This document shows positions 13,985-24,351 of a DNA stretch of 64,000 nt, in pieces. This DNA comes from Macrolepiota albuminosa (taxonomy: Eukaryota > Basidiomycota > Agaricomycetes > Agaricales > Agaricaceae): assembly GCA_027475525.1 (NCBI GenBank), contig JAMWFC010000009.1:2150187-2214186 (forward strand). Direction: 5' to 3'. The notes beneath the pieces were generated by a model. It ran no database searches. It was not told the DNA's origin and worked only from the letters and a program-made list of their open reading frames with translations. The position numbers and the translations under genes are program-made. Every line of letters begins with the position of its first letter. The first letter of the stretch is position 1.

Positions 13985-14600
13985 CAAAAATTGAAGATAT
14001 TTTTTGCACACTGATATAGGCTATTCATATAACAGCAAAAATCGAAGACAATATTCACACACTAACACAGGCTATTGCTTACTAAGTGTCTGGACATACT
14101 ATTGCTTATACAAGCATCTGGCAGTCCAGTAAATCACATGATGGCAAAAATCAAAAACATTTTTTCCACACTGACATAGGCTACTGCTTACCAAGTGTCT
14201 GGACCTACTATTGCTTACACAAGCATCTGGCAGTCCAATGAATTGCATGATAGCAAAAATTGAAGACATTTTTCCCACACTAACACAGGCTACTGCTTAC
14301 CAAGTATCTGGACCTACTGTTGCTTATACAAGCATCTGACAGTCTAGTAAATCACATGATAGCAAAAATTGAAGACATTTTTTGCACACTGATACAGGCT
14401 ACTGCTTACTAAGTGTCCAGACCTACTATTGCTTATTCAAGCATCTGGCAGTCCAGTAAATCACATGACAGCAAAAATTGAAGACATTTTTTGCACACTG
14501 ACACAGGCTACTGTTTACTAAGTGTCTGGACCTACTATTGCTTACACAAGCATCTGGCAGTCCAGTGAATCGCATGACAGCAAAAATTGAAGATATTTTT
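13985..14600. repeat. tandem satellite array, about 109-bp units
   Basis: Six units begin with GCAAAAATTGAAGACATTTT-like sequence near 14,034, 14,143, 14,253, 14,362, 14,470 and 14,579. Each continues through CACTGACACAGGCTACTGC, TAAGTGTCTGGACCTACTA and AAGCATCTGGCAGTCCAGT. Units differ by a few percent, so the array is real and not an assembly copy. It abuts the 70-bp array, and the two units share phrases such as TACTGCTTACTAAG / TACTGCTGACTAAG. Confidence 0.9.
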
Positions 14601-14639
14601 CTCATACACCTACCTCAGCCTCAGGACAAAAATCAACAA

Positions 14640-15600
14640 CAACAATCAAAATCATATAATGGCAAAAATTGAAGATATTTTTTCCACACATAGTCCACTG
14701 CACAAAAAAACCTCGATCTATTCTAGATCTCGGCATGTACAGACAAATGGTATATCACATGACAGTAAAAAGCAAAGACATTATTCCCATGCATATCTGT
14801 AACTATACAGACAAATGGTAGTATCACATGACAGTAAAAAGAGAAAACATTATTTTCATGCATCTCTGTAACTGTACAGATGTATGGTAGTATCACATGA
14901 TGTTAAAAAGTGAAGACATTATTCCTACACATATCTAGTCTACTGCTGACTAAGTAACCATACAGACAAATGATATATCACATGATGGTAAAAAGCAAAG
15001 ACATTATTCTCATGCATATCTGTAACTGTACAGATGAATGATAATATCACATAATGTTAAAAAGCAAAGACATTATTCCCACATATATCTAGTCTACTGC
15101 TGACTAAGTAACCATACAAACAAATGGTATATCATATGATAGTAAAAAAGGAAGACATTACTCCCATGAATATCTGTAACCATACAGATGAACGGTAGTA
15201 TCACATAATGGTAAAAAGTAAAGACATTATTCCCACACATACCTAGTCTACTGCTGACTAAGTAACCATACAAATGAATGGTATATCATATGATAGTAAA
15301 AAGAGAAGACATTATTCCTATGCATATCTGTAACCGTTACTACTGGCAGTGAAAGATGTTTCCATTGGAAAAAGTGTGAAAGAAACATGTTTCTTTTACA
15401 CTTTTTCCCATGGAAACATCTTCCAGTGCCAGCAGTGCATACAGATAAATGGTAGTATCACATGACAGTAAAAAGTGAAGACATTATTTCCATGCATACC
15501 TAGTCTACTGCTGACTAAGTAACCATACAGACAAATGGTAGTATCACATGATGTTAAAAAGTAAAGATATTATTTCCATGCTTATCTGAAGGAAGTAATG
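14640..15600. repeat. tandem satellite array, about 70-bp units
   Basis: About a dozen units share CACATGACAGTAAAAAGCA, AGACATTATTCCCATGCAT and TCTGTAACTATACAGACAA. Alternate units carry CTAGTCTACTGCTGACTAAG in place of the shorter linker, giving a higher-order pattern. Related isolated units lie in reverse orientation at about 21,700-21,830, 22,170-22,350, 24,000-24,060 and 30,185-30,260. Confidence 0.9.
15341..15434. mobile_element. MITE-like palindrome (foldback) inside the satellite
   Basis: The arms are about 47 bp each, centred on ACATGT at 15,385-15,390. The left arm starts ACTACTGGCAGTGAAAGATG and the right arm reads back as ACTGCTGGCACTGGAAGATG. It interrupts a 70-bp satellite unit between CTGTAAC and TACAGATAAATGG, which are contiguous in other units. 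A half copy with the same arm sequence lies at about 22,345-22,405. Confidence 0.7.
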
Positions 15601-15689
15601 GCAATGAGAACAAACATAGTCATATAATGGCAAAAATCAAAGACATTTTTCCCATGCATAGTCCACTGCACAGAAAAACCTCAATCTAT

Positions 15690-16165
15690 TCTAGATCTCG
15701 GAATTTGTTTCTTGTGGCTTCTTTTTGGACCTCAGGCATGAAGTAACTTAATTCAATGTATTCATGCTCTTTTAACTTCTTTATAGCAAAGCACATAAAT
15801 GGACACTCAATTATGTCAGGTAGAGGCATTCCAGTAACTAAATTTGGAGCTTTTTCTCCTGTCTCTGAGGAGTGTTGTCTGGATTGCCTTGACTGTAGTG
15901 TGTCATCATCTGCAGTAAGTCTTAGTAGATTACCTCTGTTGAGTTGCTCCTGCAGCCTATCTTTGGCTTCTCTTTCTTCATGCTCAGCTTCTCATACTGT
16001 TTTTCTTCACTCATGCTCTGCAATCCACAGATTAAGCAGGGTCTCTGCTGCTTGGTCATTGAACATCCCATCTCTGTCATGCCTAACTGCATCTTTAGCT
16101 CGTACTCCTTGGTACTAAAATCTGGGGCAACTTTCATGTTGAAATCAATTATAAGTGTAATCATG
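15690..16165 (-). pseudogene. degraded unidentified ORF
   Basis: On the minus strand an 80-residue frame (16,164-15,922) contains CLICGLQSMSEEKQYEK. It can be continued in other frames into FICFAIKK and NYFMPEVQKEATRNKFRDLE. Frame shifts and stops break it, and CpG is low. It reads like a once-coding segment, probably from a transposon, but I cannot assign a family. Confidence 0.25.
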
Positions 16166-16844
16166 ATTTTTTTCTAGCAGAGAATATTTAGAGACTACTA
16201 ATGAATGAGTGGAAATATATTTTCTGCAGGGAGTGTGAGTGCTGGAGCATGGTGAAGGATTGTGGAGGGTGATAGTCACCTAGAAAGAAGAGTTACCCAT
16301 GACTTCACAGCCACCTCACTCAAAGATGACATCCTGTCTGTCTGTTCATGCCTTTTGACTCGACCAGCCAAGCCTCTTTGTCTGTTACAAGGTTGCAGTG
16401 CTCAGCATTGTCAAGAGCTAACTTGATGAAGGTGATTGTGAGTCAAATGTTGAGTCTCCAGTTAGCATAGGCATGGGGCTTGATATTGGCATCAGGGTGA
16501 GGCAAAAAGGTATCAAACACATATGCATATACACTGTTGAGAATAAGCACATCCTTAAATTTGTCAGTCCATTGCAAGAAATTGCTGTCAGCATGTGTAT
16601 ACTTTGTATTGTCTCACTGATAATAGATAACATGTTCAGAGATTGATGGATTCGAAGTGTTGGTGGCCAAGACAGTAGTTTCCTGTTTAGCAATCAGAAA
16701 TGTCATTGTCCAAAGCCTATAACCTGTTAGAAATCAAGCCAGAATGTTGTCAGACCTAAGATCACTAAGATCACTAAGATCAATGTAAGTATGTCAATCT
16801 AAGAGTACAGTGAGTCTTCTATTGCAATAATAAATATGCTTGAG

Positions 16845-16930
16845 TACTCACCCTCAGTCTCATAATAATTGACTGAGGATGCCATCCATGTACTGTATCT
16901 TTATATACTTGTACTACAAAACAATGGCCA
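16845..16930. repeat. hairpin module, type A
   Basis: CTCACCCTCAGTC and GACTGAGG form an inverted repeat around a short AT spacer, followed by TTTATATACTTGT and AACAATGG. The same order (hairpin, TATATA, AACAATGG) recurs at about 21,530-21,610 and 22,712-22,806. Confidence 0.6.
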
Positions 16931-17127
16931 GGGTGACCAGACAAAGCAGAGGTAGCTGGCCTGGTGAGTATCTGTGGTGGCTCAAACAAAAACAATCCTA
17001 ATTCTAACAGCTCTCCCCTTCCTTGCTGTTCTCTTCTTATTTCTGCTTCCCTTTTATAGACAAGTACAGTGATATGAGTCTACAGGATGTGTGAGTATAC
17101 GGAATAAGAATATAAGTAGCTTGGCTC

Positions 17128-17285
17128 ACCCTCAGTCACACAAGTAATGCGTAGTATGACTGAGGGTGGCTTTCTGTGGATATCTAAAAATATGAGATAA
17201 AATAATTAAGGTTTTCCCCAAAGACTAGCAAATACCGATCGTCCTGCCACTTGGGCCAGTGCCAGATAAAAAAAATCGGGCGGTA
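17128..17285. repeat. hairpin module, type B, upstream of the dehydrogenase gene
   Basis: CTCACCCTCAGTC pairs with GACTGAGGGT. Then come TTCTGTGGATATCT, AATTAAGGTTTT, AGCAAATACCGAT and GCCACTTGGGCC. Diverged copies in the same orientation lie at 19,409-19,560 and 21,290-21,440. This copy keeps CpG sites and ends about 630 bp before the dehydrogenase start. Confidence 0.6.
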
Positions 17286-17859
17286 TCTATAAAAGGAAAT
17301 TCACCGCATAATCTGAAGATGACGTATGGTCGCATGAGTCTTTGCCTCAACACCTTTTCTCACGCTCTGCCAGACTACTTCCCTGCGCTCTAACCCTTCT
17401 CTCCATAAATTCCCCAAGATTTCTGCTGCTTGTTTGTTGTTAATACTGTTTCTGCCGTGCATCACTGCTTATCTGGTGAAGCAGAATTCAAAATCTGGGG
17501 GATTGAGAACGTAACGAAGCCTCTGAGAAGCAAAAGGGAATTCGTATGACAGCACCATTTCTTATTCAGAAGCATCGGCAGTCTCCCCGGCAGCACATGC
17601 ATCAACTTCCCTATAGCCGTAAGAGTACACGCGGACATCCTTGCTTCGCACGTCCTAGGAGCCCTCAACGGTGCTTGTGACCTATATCATACCTTTTCCA
17701 TTAGGAGGGCGAAGTTCCAGGTACTCAATTGATCGTCAGCTGGGGTGTACTGGAAAAGCTTATCTTTCCATTCCACAGGACTCTTGAAATGGAAGACGCT
17801 GAACCTTCTGCCGCAATTTTCGAGTTGTTACCATTACCGTAATTGTATATCCTTGAACC

Positions 17860-17875
17860 TCTATATATATAGAGC
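17860..17875 (+). promoter_or_regulatory. TATA-like box before the dehydrogenase gene
   Basis: CTCTATATATATAGAG lies about 40-50 bp upstream of the ATG at 17,913, a usual place for a fungal core promoter. It is itself a palindrome. No transcript data are available. Confidence 0.4.
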
Positions 17876-17912
17876 CGTACTTTGCAATCTCTTTTTCACA
17901 CACCTTGACCTT

Positions 17913-19185
17913 ATGTCTTACTTTGGTGTTGCTTTGGTAACCGGCGCTTCCAAGGGAATTGGTCGTGCTATCGCGCTACGATTGGCGAAGGACGGCTTTG
18001 ACGTTGGCATAAACGACCTACCTGCCGCTCGAGACGGGCTTGAAACACTCAGAGCACAAATAAAGGAGAAGGGGAGGAGGTCTGTAATTGCAGTGGGCGA
18101 TGTTTCCATGAAACGCGACGTGGAGAACATGGTTTCTACTGTTGCCAAAGATCTCGGGCGCCTTGACGTTGTGAGTCATTACGTCCGTGAATCCAGTAGG
18201 GTGTATCTCGATTCCATTGATCTAGATGGTGGCGAATGCAGGCATCTGCAGGGCACACCTCATCGCCGAGAGTTCGTATAAATCAATTCTTCGTTGCAGG
18301 AATAGTAAGCTCAATGTAGACTAGCCGATGTCGAAGAGTGGGACAAAATTTTTGCGATTAACGCACGAGGTGTCTTCTTATGTTACAAATATGCGGCACT
18401 ACAAATGATCAAGCAAGGTCAAGGCGGGAGAATTATTGGAGCTTCTTCTCTGGCAGGACGAAGAGGTAACATTCCATTTTTCACGAGTACCATGTGGATA
18501 TGCACTAAACTGAAGATATGTAGGAGAAGCTAGTCTGGGAGCGTACAGTGCTACCAAATTCGCAGTTCGGGGGCTCACTCAAGCTGCAGGTACTTTATGC
18601 ATTCTCTTCGATTCTCCTGGCATTCAACTATAATGGCTAGCTACTGAGTGGGGTCGTCATGGAATTACCGTCAATTCATACTGTCCAGGTGCAGTGGACT
18701 TGTTGCGTCACTTGGGATCAGTATTTACTCTGAAATCAAGGGATTATTCACACTGACATTAGTAAGTGACATGTCTACAGAAATCTTGAGCCAAACTGAA
18801 GCCTTATTAGTCCAAGACATTGCCGATGGTACCAAAACATCTTTAGAGGATGTTTACACGAAGGTATAGGCGAACACTAACTGAAAACTACAAATTGACA
18901 TTTTGGGACTCTTGCGTTCAGTTTGGTGCACAAAGCGCTGTTGGACATAATGGGTCGGTTGAAGATGTAGCAAACGTCGTATCTTTCCTCGCGTCCAAAG
19001 ATGGTCATTTCGTAACAGGTATGATCAATTCAATTTTTCCGCTAATATCTTGTCTGTGCTGTCTTGTATATGCTAATATTTGCTGTACATGTAGGCCAAG
19101 GTGTAAGTCTTTTTCCTTGACAAATGTTTCTTTCATTGACTGAAAGACCTAGGTGGGAGTCGATGGTGGGATGGCATATTCATAA
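17913..19185 (+). CDS. short-chain dehydrogenase/reductase (classical SDR)
   Basis: This NAD(P)H-dependent oxidoreductase is 271 residues, typical for classical SDRs. Exons: 17,913-18,170; 18,226-18,271; 18,325-18,465; 18,524-18,589; 18,641-18,706; 18,763-18,863; 18,922-19,018; 19,095-19,102; 19,153-19,185. All phases join without a stop. The cofactor motif TGASKGIG is at residues 10-17 and NAG at 90-92. The full catalytic tetrad is present: N114, S142, Y156 and K160 (YSATK). The C-terminus TGQGVGVDGG is typical. The best family resemblance is to acetoin/diacetyl reductase-type or related fungal SDRs; the substrate is unknown. The fifth intron (18,707-18,762) is the least certain, because its donor GTCACT is unusual. 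Exon 8 is an 8-nt microexon. The gene stands alone within transposon DNA and keeps CpG sites. Confidence 0.88.
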
Positions 19186-19408
19186 TCACTGCGAGCGCCG
19201 GAAATTGTTTCCTTGGAAAAAGGAAATATGTTGTTCAACTTTCAGGACATGTTTAATTCAGAAATATGTGGCATTCCTTTTTCTCATGAGATATGTTGAT
19301 ATGAAATGAAAGTTTGAATTATTTAAAAGAAGTCTAAGTTGTAGAGTTACGTAGTAAGTCTACAGGAACTAGTAAGTCATTTGGTACGTAGAAATAAATA
19401 ATAAGCGC

Positions 19409-19560
19409 TCACCCTCAGTCACTCAACAGAAGTGTGTTTGGCTATTCCAGACTATCTGAAATAAAAAAATAAGGTTTGAGTAAAGTATAGCAAATACAGA
19501 TTGCTGCCACCAGAAGTGGCGCGCTCGATATATGCCAAGGAATAAGAGATAAAAATAAAT
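19409..19560. repeat. hairpin module, type B, downstream of the dehydrogenase gene
   Basis: It begins CTCACCCTCAGTCAC and continues with AATAAGGTTTGAG, AGCAAATACAGATTG and GCCACC, matching the module at 17,128. It starts about 220 bp after the dehydrogenase stop, so the gene lies between two direct copies. Confidence 0.55.
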
Positions 19561-19785
19561 AAATAGAAAGTAAAACATATCTTGAAGTTCGTGCAAGTCA
19601 TCCTTCAACATAGGTGAAATTCATAACTCTCTTATGTAAGTAATAAGACGAGGGTTATATCTGTTGGAATACAATGATGTCGCCCCAACAAACACTTTTA
19701 TATGTTAGAACCCTATGCAAGTGTAAGCCTCAGTCTCATTGTAACTGACTATATATAGTGTTAGTCGTACCTATGCAAGTGCTGA

Positions 19786-21235
19786 TACAATGCTGTACCA
19801 GCAGTCAGGGACACACCATGCATCAGAAGTCAAAATAAACATTTAATTATGGGCTGAAAACTGTAAGCCTCCTGGTAGCAGTCTCAACAAAAATATATCT
19901 CCAAAACATCCCAATAAATACACAGACAGTACAGAACAAAGGGCAGGGACCAGCTTAAACTATCAGCTCAACAATAGTCCAACCACTGTAATGGGAAGGG
20001 GAAGCATGGGAGCTGGCAGAAGTGACAAAATGGGATCAATTTGTGATGATCTAGATCAAGATCAGATCTGACAATGCCCAATTTGACATGACTGAAAGGG
20101 GAAAGGAAAAGAAGCATGGAGGGATGTCAAAAGAAGCATGGAATGCAGGGAAGCACTCAAAGGGGAAAGAAGGATCTATGAATTGGATCATGCTAAATGG
20201 AGCTGAAGCAAATGGGGAAGTGGCAATCAAAGACATCCAGAGAAATGGTGGAACAAGAAGTTGAATGGTGGAACTGGTGGCACTGAAACAGGCCTCCCAA
20301 AAGGGAAATTTGACTATCAAATATGTTATTGAGGCTGGGGAGTTTATAACAAGGAGTCATGTGTAGCTAGTGGTCTGTGCATTAGAAAAACAGTATAAAT
20401 AGCCCAAGTTTAGTAGAGAATAGACAGGCATTTGATAGACAAAGGCTCAGTGGTTCCTAGAAAGTGAATCACCTAGGCTAGAGTTTATTGAACACCTCTT
20501 ATTGGAAGTCTATTGGTAGACAAAGGCTTGGTGGTTCCCAGGGAGTGAACTACTTAGGCTGGAGTTTATTGAGAACCTTCTTCTGCATTGCAGGATATTT
20601 ATTCTGTGAAGCACTCAATACATCAACCTTATCATCAAGCACCAGTGTGGATTAGAGGTTACTTTCTAAGACTTCAAGAAAGCCCCAGAACTATCAGTAC
20701 TGTCAGGGGACTCCTCATTTCTTCCTTTTCTCACTGCTTATCTCTTCACTCTCCCTTCATTCATTCTCTTATTTCTTGACATTATTTCATTTTACTGTTT
20801 CTATTCTTTCAACACTATCTGTTAGTACTACTCTCAGCACTTGAGGTGCTCTGGTTCTTTAGCTACCATTCAGACAAGTGTGGGCCCCCTCAGCACCGCT
20901 TCCAGACTGCTTATATAAGCCAGAGTTTGCCCCTTATTTGTGCAATTGTTTGTTTAGGCAATTTTTGAGTTTTTAAGGTTTTGTTGTACTGTACAGTTGT
21001 TTCCCATGCTTCAGAGGCTACAGAAGCATCCAACCTGGCATAGGGAATCTCTAGACTTGTTTTCTTTGGATCTCCCTCTCCCAGGTGAGTAGTTATTATG
21101 ATATTGTCAGTACATACTCTAATATACTTTGGATCTCCCTCTGCCAGCTGTGTGACTGAGCCACAGCCTCTAGAGGTTGCCCTTACAAGTACTACTTGCC
21201 ACCAAGTACTATAGTGCAAGCTACAGAATGTTAGC
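19786..21235. repeat. dispersed element copy 1, interrupted by a solo LTR
   Basis: It matches 23,097-24,000 from GATACAATGCTGTACCAG onward. Shared features are AAATAAACATTTA, a TATA box AGTATAAATAGCCCAAG near 20,393, and two imperfect 75-bp repeats starting CAAAGGCT at about 20,440 and 20,520. The element is probably LTR-like or non-autonomous: it carries no ORF. A 487-bp solo LTR is inserted at 20,701. Confidence 0.65.
20701..21187 (+). mobile_element. solo LTR, family TGTCAG...CTTACA, with target duplication AGTAC
   Basis: The LTR starts TGTCAGGGGACTCC and ends CACCCTTACA-like (here GCCCTTACA). It carries a TATA-like CTTATATAAGCC. AGTAC directly flanks both ends (20,696-20,700 and 21,188-21,192), a 5-bp target site duplication as made by retroviral-type integrases. 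The related element at about 23,960-24,000 shows the site without the LTR. Confidence 0.92.
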
Positions 21236-21289
21236 ATAAGTTATGACTTTGAGTATGTAGATGACTTGTAGATGTAAATATAGATTTAG

Positions 21290-21620
21290 TCCTCAGTCAC
21301 ACCAATATAAGGTAGTACAACTGATGGGTGGTGCTCTGTGTATTTCTAGATATGACAAAAAAAATAAGGTTCAATAGTAAAGAGTAGTAAATACCAATTG
21401 CTATAGCCACCAGGGCTCAGAGAGGGATTTGAAAAAAGAGAGAGATATCCAAAAATAGTAAGCCAATCACATAATGTTGGGGATAATGTAGGATCAACTG
21501 GTTGAATAAGGCCTCTTCTCAACATAACTCACCCTCAGTCTTGTTGTAACTGACTGAGGGTATTGTTCTGTATGTATGATAGTATATATAGGTGATTACT
21601 GTAACAATGGTTGGATTGTA
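21290..21620. repeat. hairpin modules B then A
   Basis: A type B copy (CCTCAGTCACACC ... AAATACCAATTGC ... CCACCAGGGCTC) is followed 240 bp on by a type A copy: CTCACCCTCAGTC, GACTGAGGGT, TATATATAGG, AACAATGG. Further partial hairpins, CCTCAGTCTTTGG and CCCTCAGTC...ACTGAGGGA, lie at 21,857 and 21,965. Confidence 0.55.
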
Positions 21621-22344
21621 GTTGATTTAAACAATGGGGGAAACAGACAGAATGGACATTGTGTTGATATAACAAATGGAGATCTCATTCAATTGGAAAT
21701 AATATCTTTACTTTTTACTATCATGTGATCCATATTGTTTATCTGTACAGAACTCACATAAGTAGTAGATTGGATATGCATGAGAATAGCATCTTTAATT
21801 TTTACCATAATGTGATTTTTATAGTTGTAGTACGAAATAAGTCTTAAACTGCCTCAGTCTTTGGTAAAAGAACTTTGTTAACCTGTAGTATAAAATAAGT
21901 CTTAAACTGCTACAGGTCAGATGTAAGTAAACAGGACAGATCCACATATCAGAGGTGACAACATACCCTCAGTCTTTAGTAAAAGAACTGAGGGATAGAA
22001 TTGGGTCATGCCACACATAAAGACCTGGTGGCTGAGAATTTAATATGATTGCCCTGGAGAAGTAAACAAATGAATTAAATAAAAGAGAATAAACCATTGA
22101 GTAGCTGGGAAGTAACCAAGAGATGCTGCTGCCACAGTAAGGAATCTACCAGTGATGAGTCTATGGTGACAATACTTTGTCTGTATAGATGCTCATATAA
22201 GCAGTAAACTGGATAAACATGGGAAGAATGTCTTCAATTTTTACTGTCATGTGATTTATATTGTTTGTCTGTACAGATGCCCATGCAAGCAGTAGACTGT
22301 ATATGCATAGAATAATGATGTTGATTTTTACTGTCATGTGATTC

Positions 22345-23064
22345 ATCCTGCTGGTACTGAAAGGTATTTTCATTAGAAATAGTCTATGTAAAAGAAACCT
22401 GTTATATTATTTACTATGTGCCAATTTCAAAAAGTTTTTGAACAAAGCAAATATAGTCTGAGGTGTCAAGCTTTCAGTATGTTCAGCTCTGTCAATGTCA
22501 ATGCTAATGATTCTGATAGCAGTGCCCCAACAGATAGCAGCACCTAACATTCATCTCTATTTGGAATTTATCAGGTTTTAGTAAACTACTTTCCCATAGA
22601 TGTGCTAGTATTGTTCTTGTTAGAATCTTAGTCCTAATCAACCTGACAATGTGTTAGTTAATTTTACATGTACATTGTTAGGATATGCATAGCAAATATG
22701 TAGATGATGACTCACCCTCAGTCATGTACAAAAGACTGAGGGTTCATGTAGAATATTGTAGTATATATATAGGTATTGTGTAAGGGTCAATATATGTTTT
22801 GAACAATGGATGAATAATGAGAGGTGGCCAGTGGCAATGAGCACACAAAGGAACAAAGCAAGGTCAGGGTGTCCCTTCAGGACTCCAACAGTCCTTTCAT
22901 AAGTCCTGAGTCACTGCAGTCAATAATATCAACTAGTAGACAGGATTTTAAATTGCCAAAGACAAACTGAGAGGCAGTAAAAGATAGTCTGAGTCCCCAG
23001 ATTAACTGACAAGAATAGGCATGTCTTGTCCAGTGATGTGCTCAGGCTGAGCAGAAGCCTATCA
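22345..23064 (-). mobile_element. fragment of the gypsy LTR, interrupted by a hairpin module
   Basis: After a half-palindrome at 22,345-22,405, the sequence from about 22,450 matches the right half of the LTRs at 30,750-31,734 and 38,186-39,545. It ends with the same terminus, GCAGAAGCCTATCA at 23,064. A type A hairpin module with TATATATATAGG (about 22,680-22,860) sits within it. It is a solo or truncated LTR in the minus orientation. Confidence 0.6.
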
Positions 23065-23096
23065 TTGTCTGTACAATTACTCACATAAGCAGTAGA

Positions 23097-24000
23097 CTGA
23101 TGATACAATGCTGTGCCAGTAGTCAGGGACATAACAAGCACCAGAAGTCAAAATAAACATTTATCAAGGCTGAAAACTATAAGTTTCCTGGTAGCAAGTT
23201 TCAACAAATTGTATCTCTAGAAATACCCCAATAAAACACAGTAAATACAGGACAGATTAGAGCAAGGACCAACTCAGGCTATCAACTCAACAATAGTCCA
23301 GCCACTGTCATGGGGAGGACCTCAGGAGAAGCATGGAGCTGGCAAATGGAGTGGATTGACATCAATCTGGAGTGATCTGGATTAATGGAAGACCTGATCT
23401 AAAAAGAACCAGATTGGAATGTTTTGATGAAAAGAAAAACATTACTAGAAAAGAATGAAGGAGGGATAAATGAAGGAAGGATTCAAAGAAGGGATAAAAG
23501 AAAGAGATGAATAGAAGTGGATACAAAGGAGGGATGAATAGAGGAAGGATTTGAAGGAGGGATAAAAGAAAGAGATGAATGGAATGGTGGCACTGAAACA
23601 GGCATCACAAAAATAGAAAATAGAACAACAAATTAGGTTAGGAATGCTTGGAGGTCAGGAGCAAAAGTCATGTGTATCTGGTGGTCTGTGCACTGTAAAA
23701 GAAGTATAAATAGCCCAAGTAGAGCAGAAAATAGACAGGCAATTAATGGGCAAAGGCTCAGTGGTTCTTAGAGAGTGAATCACTTAGGCTGGAGTTTGTT
23801 GAAAACCTCATATCAGAAGGCAATTAATAGGCAAAGGCTCAGTGGTTCCCAGGAAGTGAATTACTTAGACTGGAGTTTGTTGAGAACCCTCTTCAAATAT
23901 CTCAAGTTATTATCAAGCATCAGTGTGGATTAGAGACAACTTTCTAAGATTACAAGAAAGCCTCAGAACTATAGTAATACTTGCACTCCAAGTACTACAC
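23097..24000. repeat. dispersed element copy 2
   Basis: Diverged copy of 19,786-20,700. It has the TATA box GTATAAATAGCCCAAG at 23,704 and two imperfect repeats starting CAAAGGCTCAGTGG (about 23,745 and 23,835). It lacks the solo LTR found in copy 1, so it supplies the empty site. Confidence 0.65.
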
Positions 24001-24046
24001 TGGGTATATGTGGAAATACTGTCTTCACTTTGTACTATCATATGAT

Positions 24047-24059
24047 CTATATTGTTTAT
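24047..24059. repeat. LINE target site duplication, left copy
   Basis: CTATATTGTTTAT here is repeated exactly at 30,185-30,197. The two copies flank the LINE, and both lie in a satellite-type unit that would be continuous without the insertion. Confidence 0.85.
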
Positions 24060-24351
24060 TATTATTATTATTATTGCTTGGATCTGCTGGGGCTTTGCTC
24101 TATGTCAGGGTCCCTACTACTTTACACTCTGTATGTAGTTCTCCTGTTGTATGTATATTGGCTACTACCAAATTATAGTTGTGCCCAGAACTGGGCTTAA
24201 GTCTGTATTATGCCTCTGTGAGGCATGTCTGTATGTATTTTGTACATATTAGTATAATGAACAGAAGTAAAGTAAGGCAAACCAGGCTGGGTTATTACTA
24301 GGCATTTCTTATATCAAAAGTGATGAATAAGTCTCTATAGGATCTTTCAAA

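Noticed and set aside
14034..15600. possible CRISPR-like array
   Set aside because: Units are tandem without unique spacers, diverge gradually, and the genome is eukaryotic.
20440..20585. tandem repeat as a sixth 77-bp doublet
   Set aside because: The two copies are imperfect and the sister element shows the same pair, so this is a real, older repeat and not an assembly scar.
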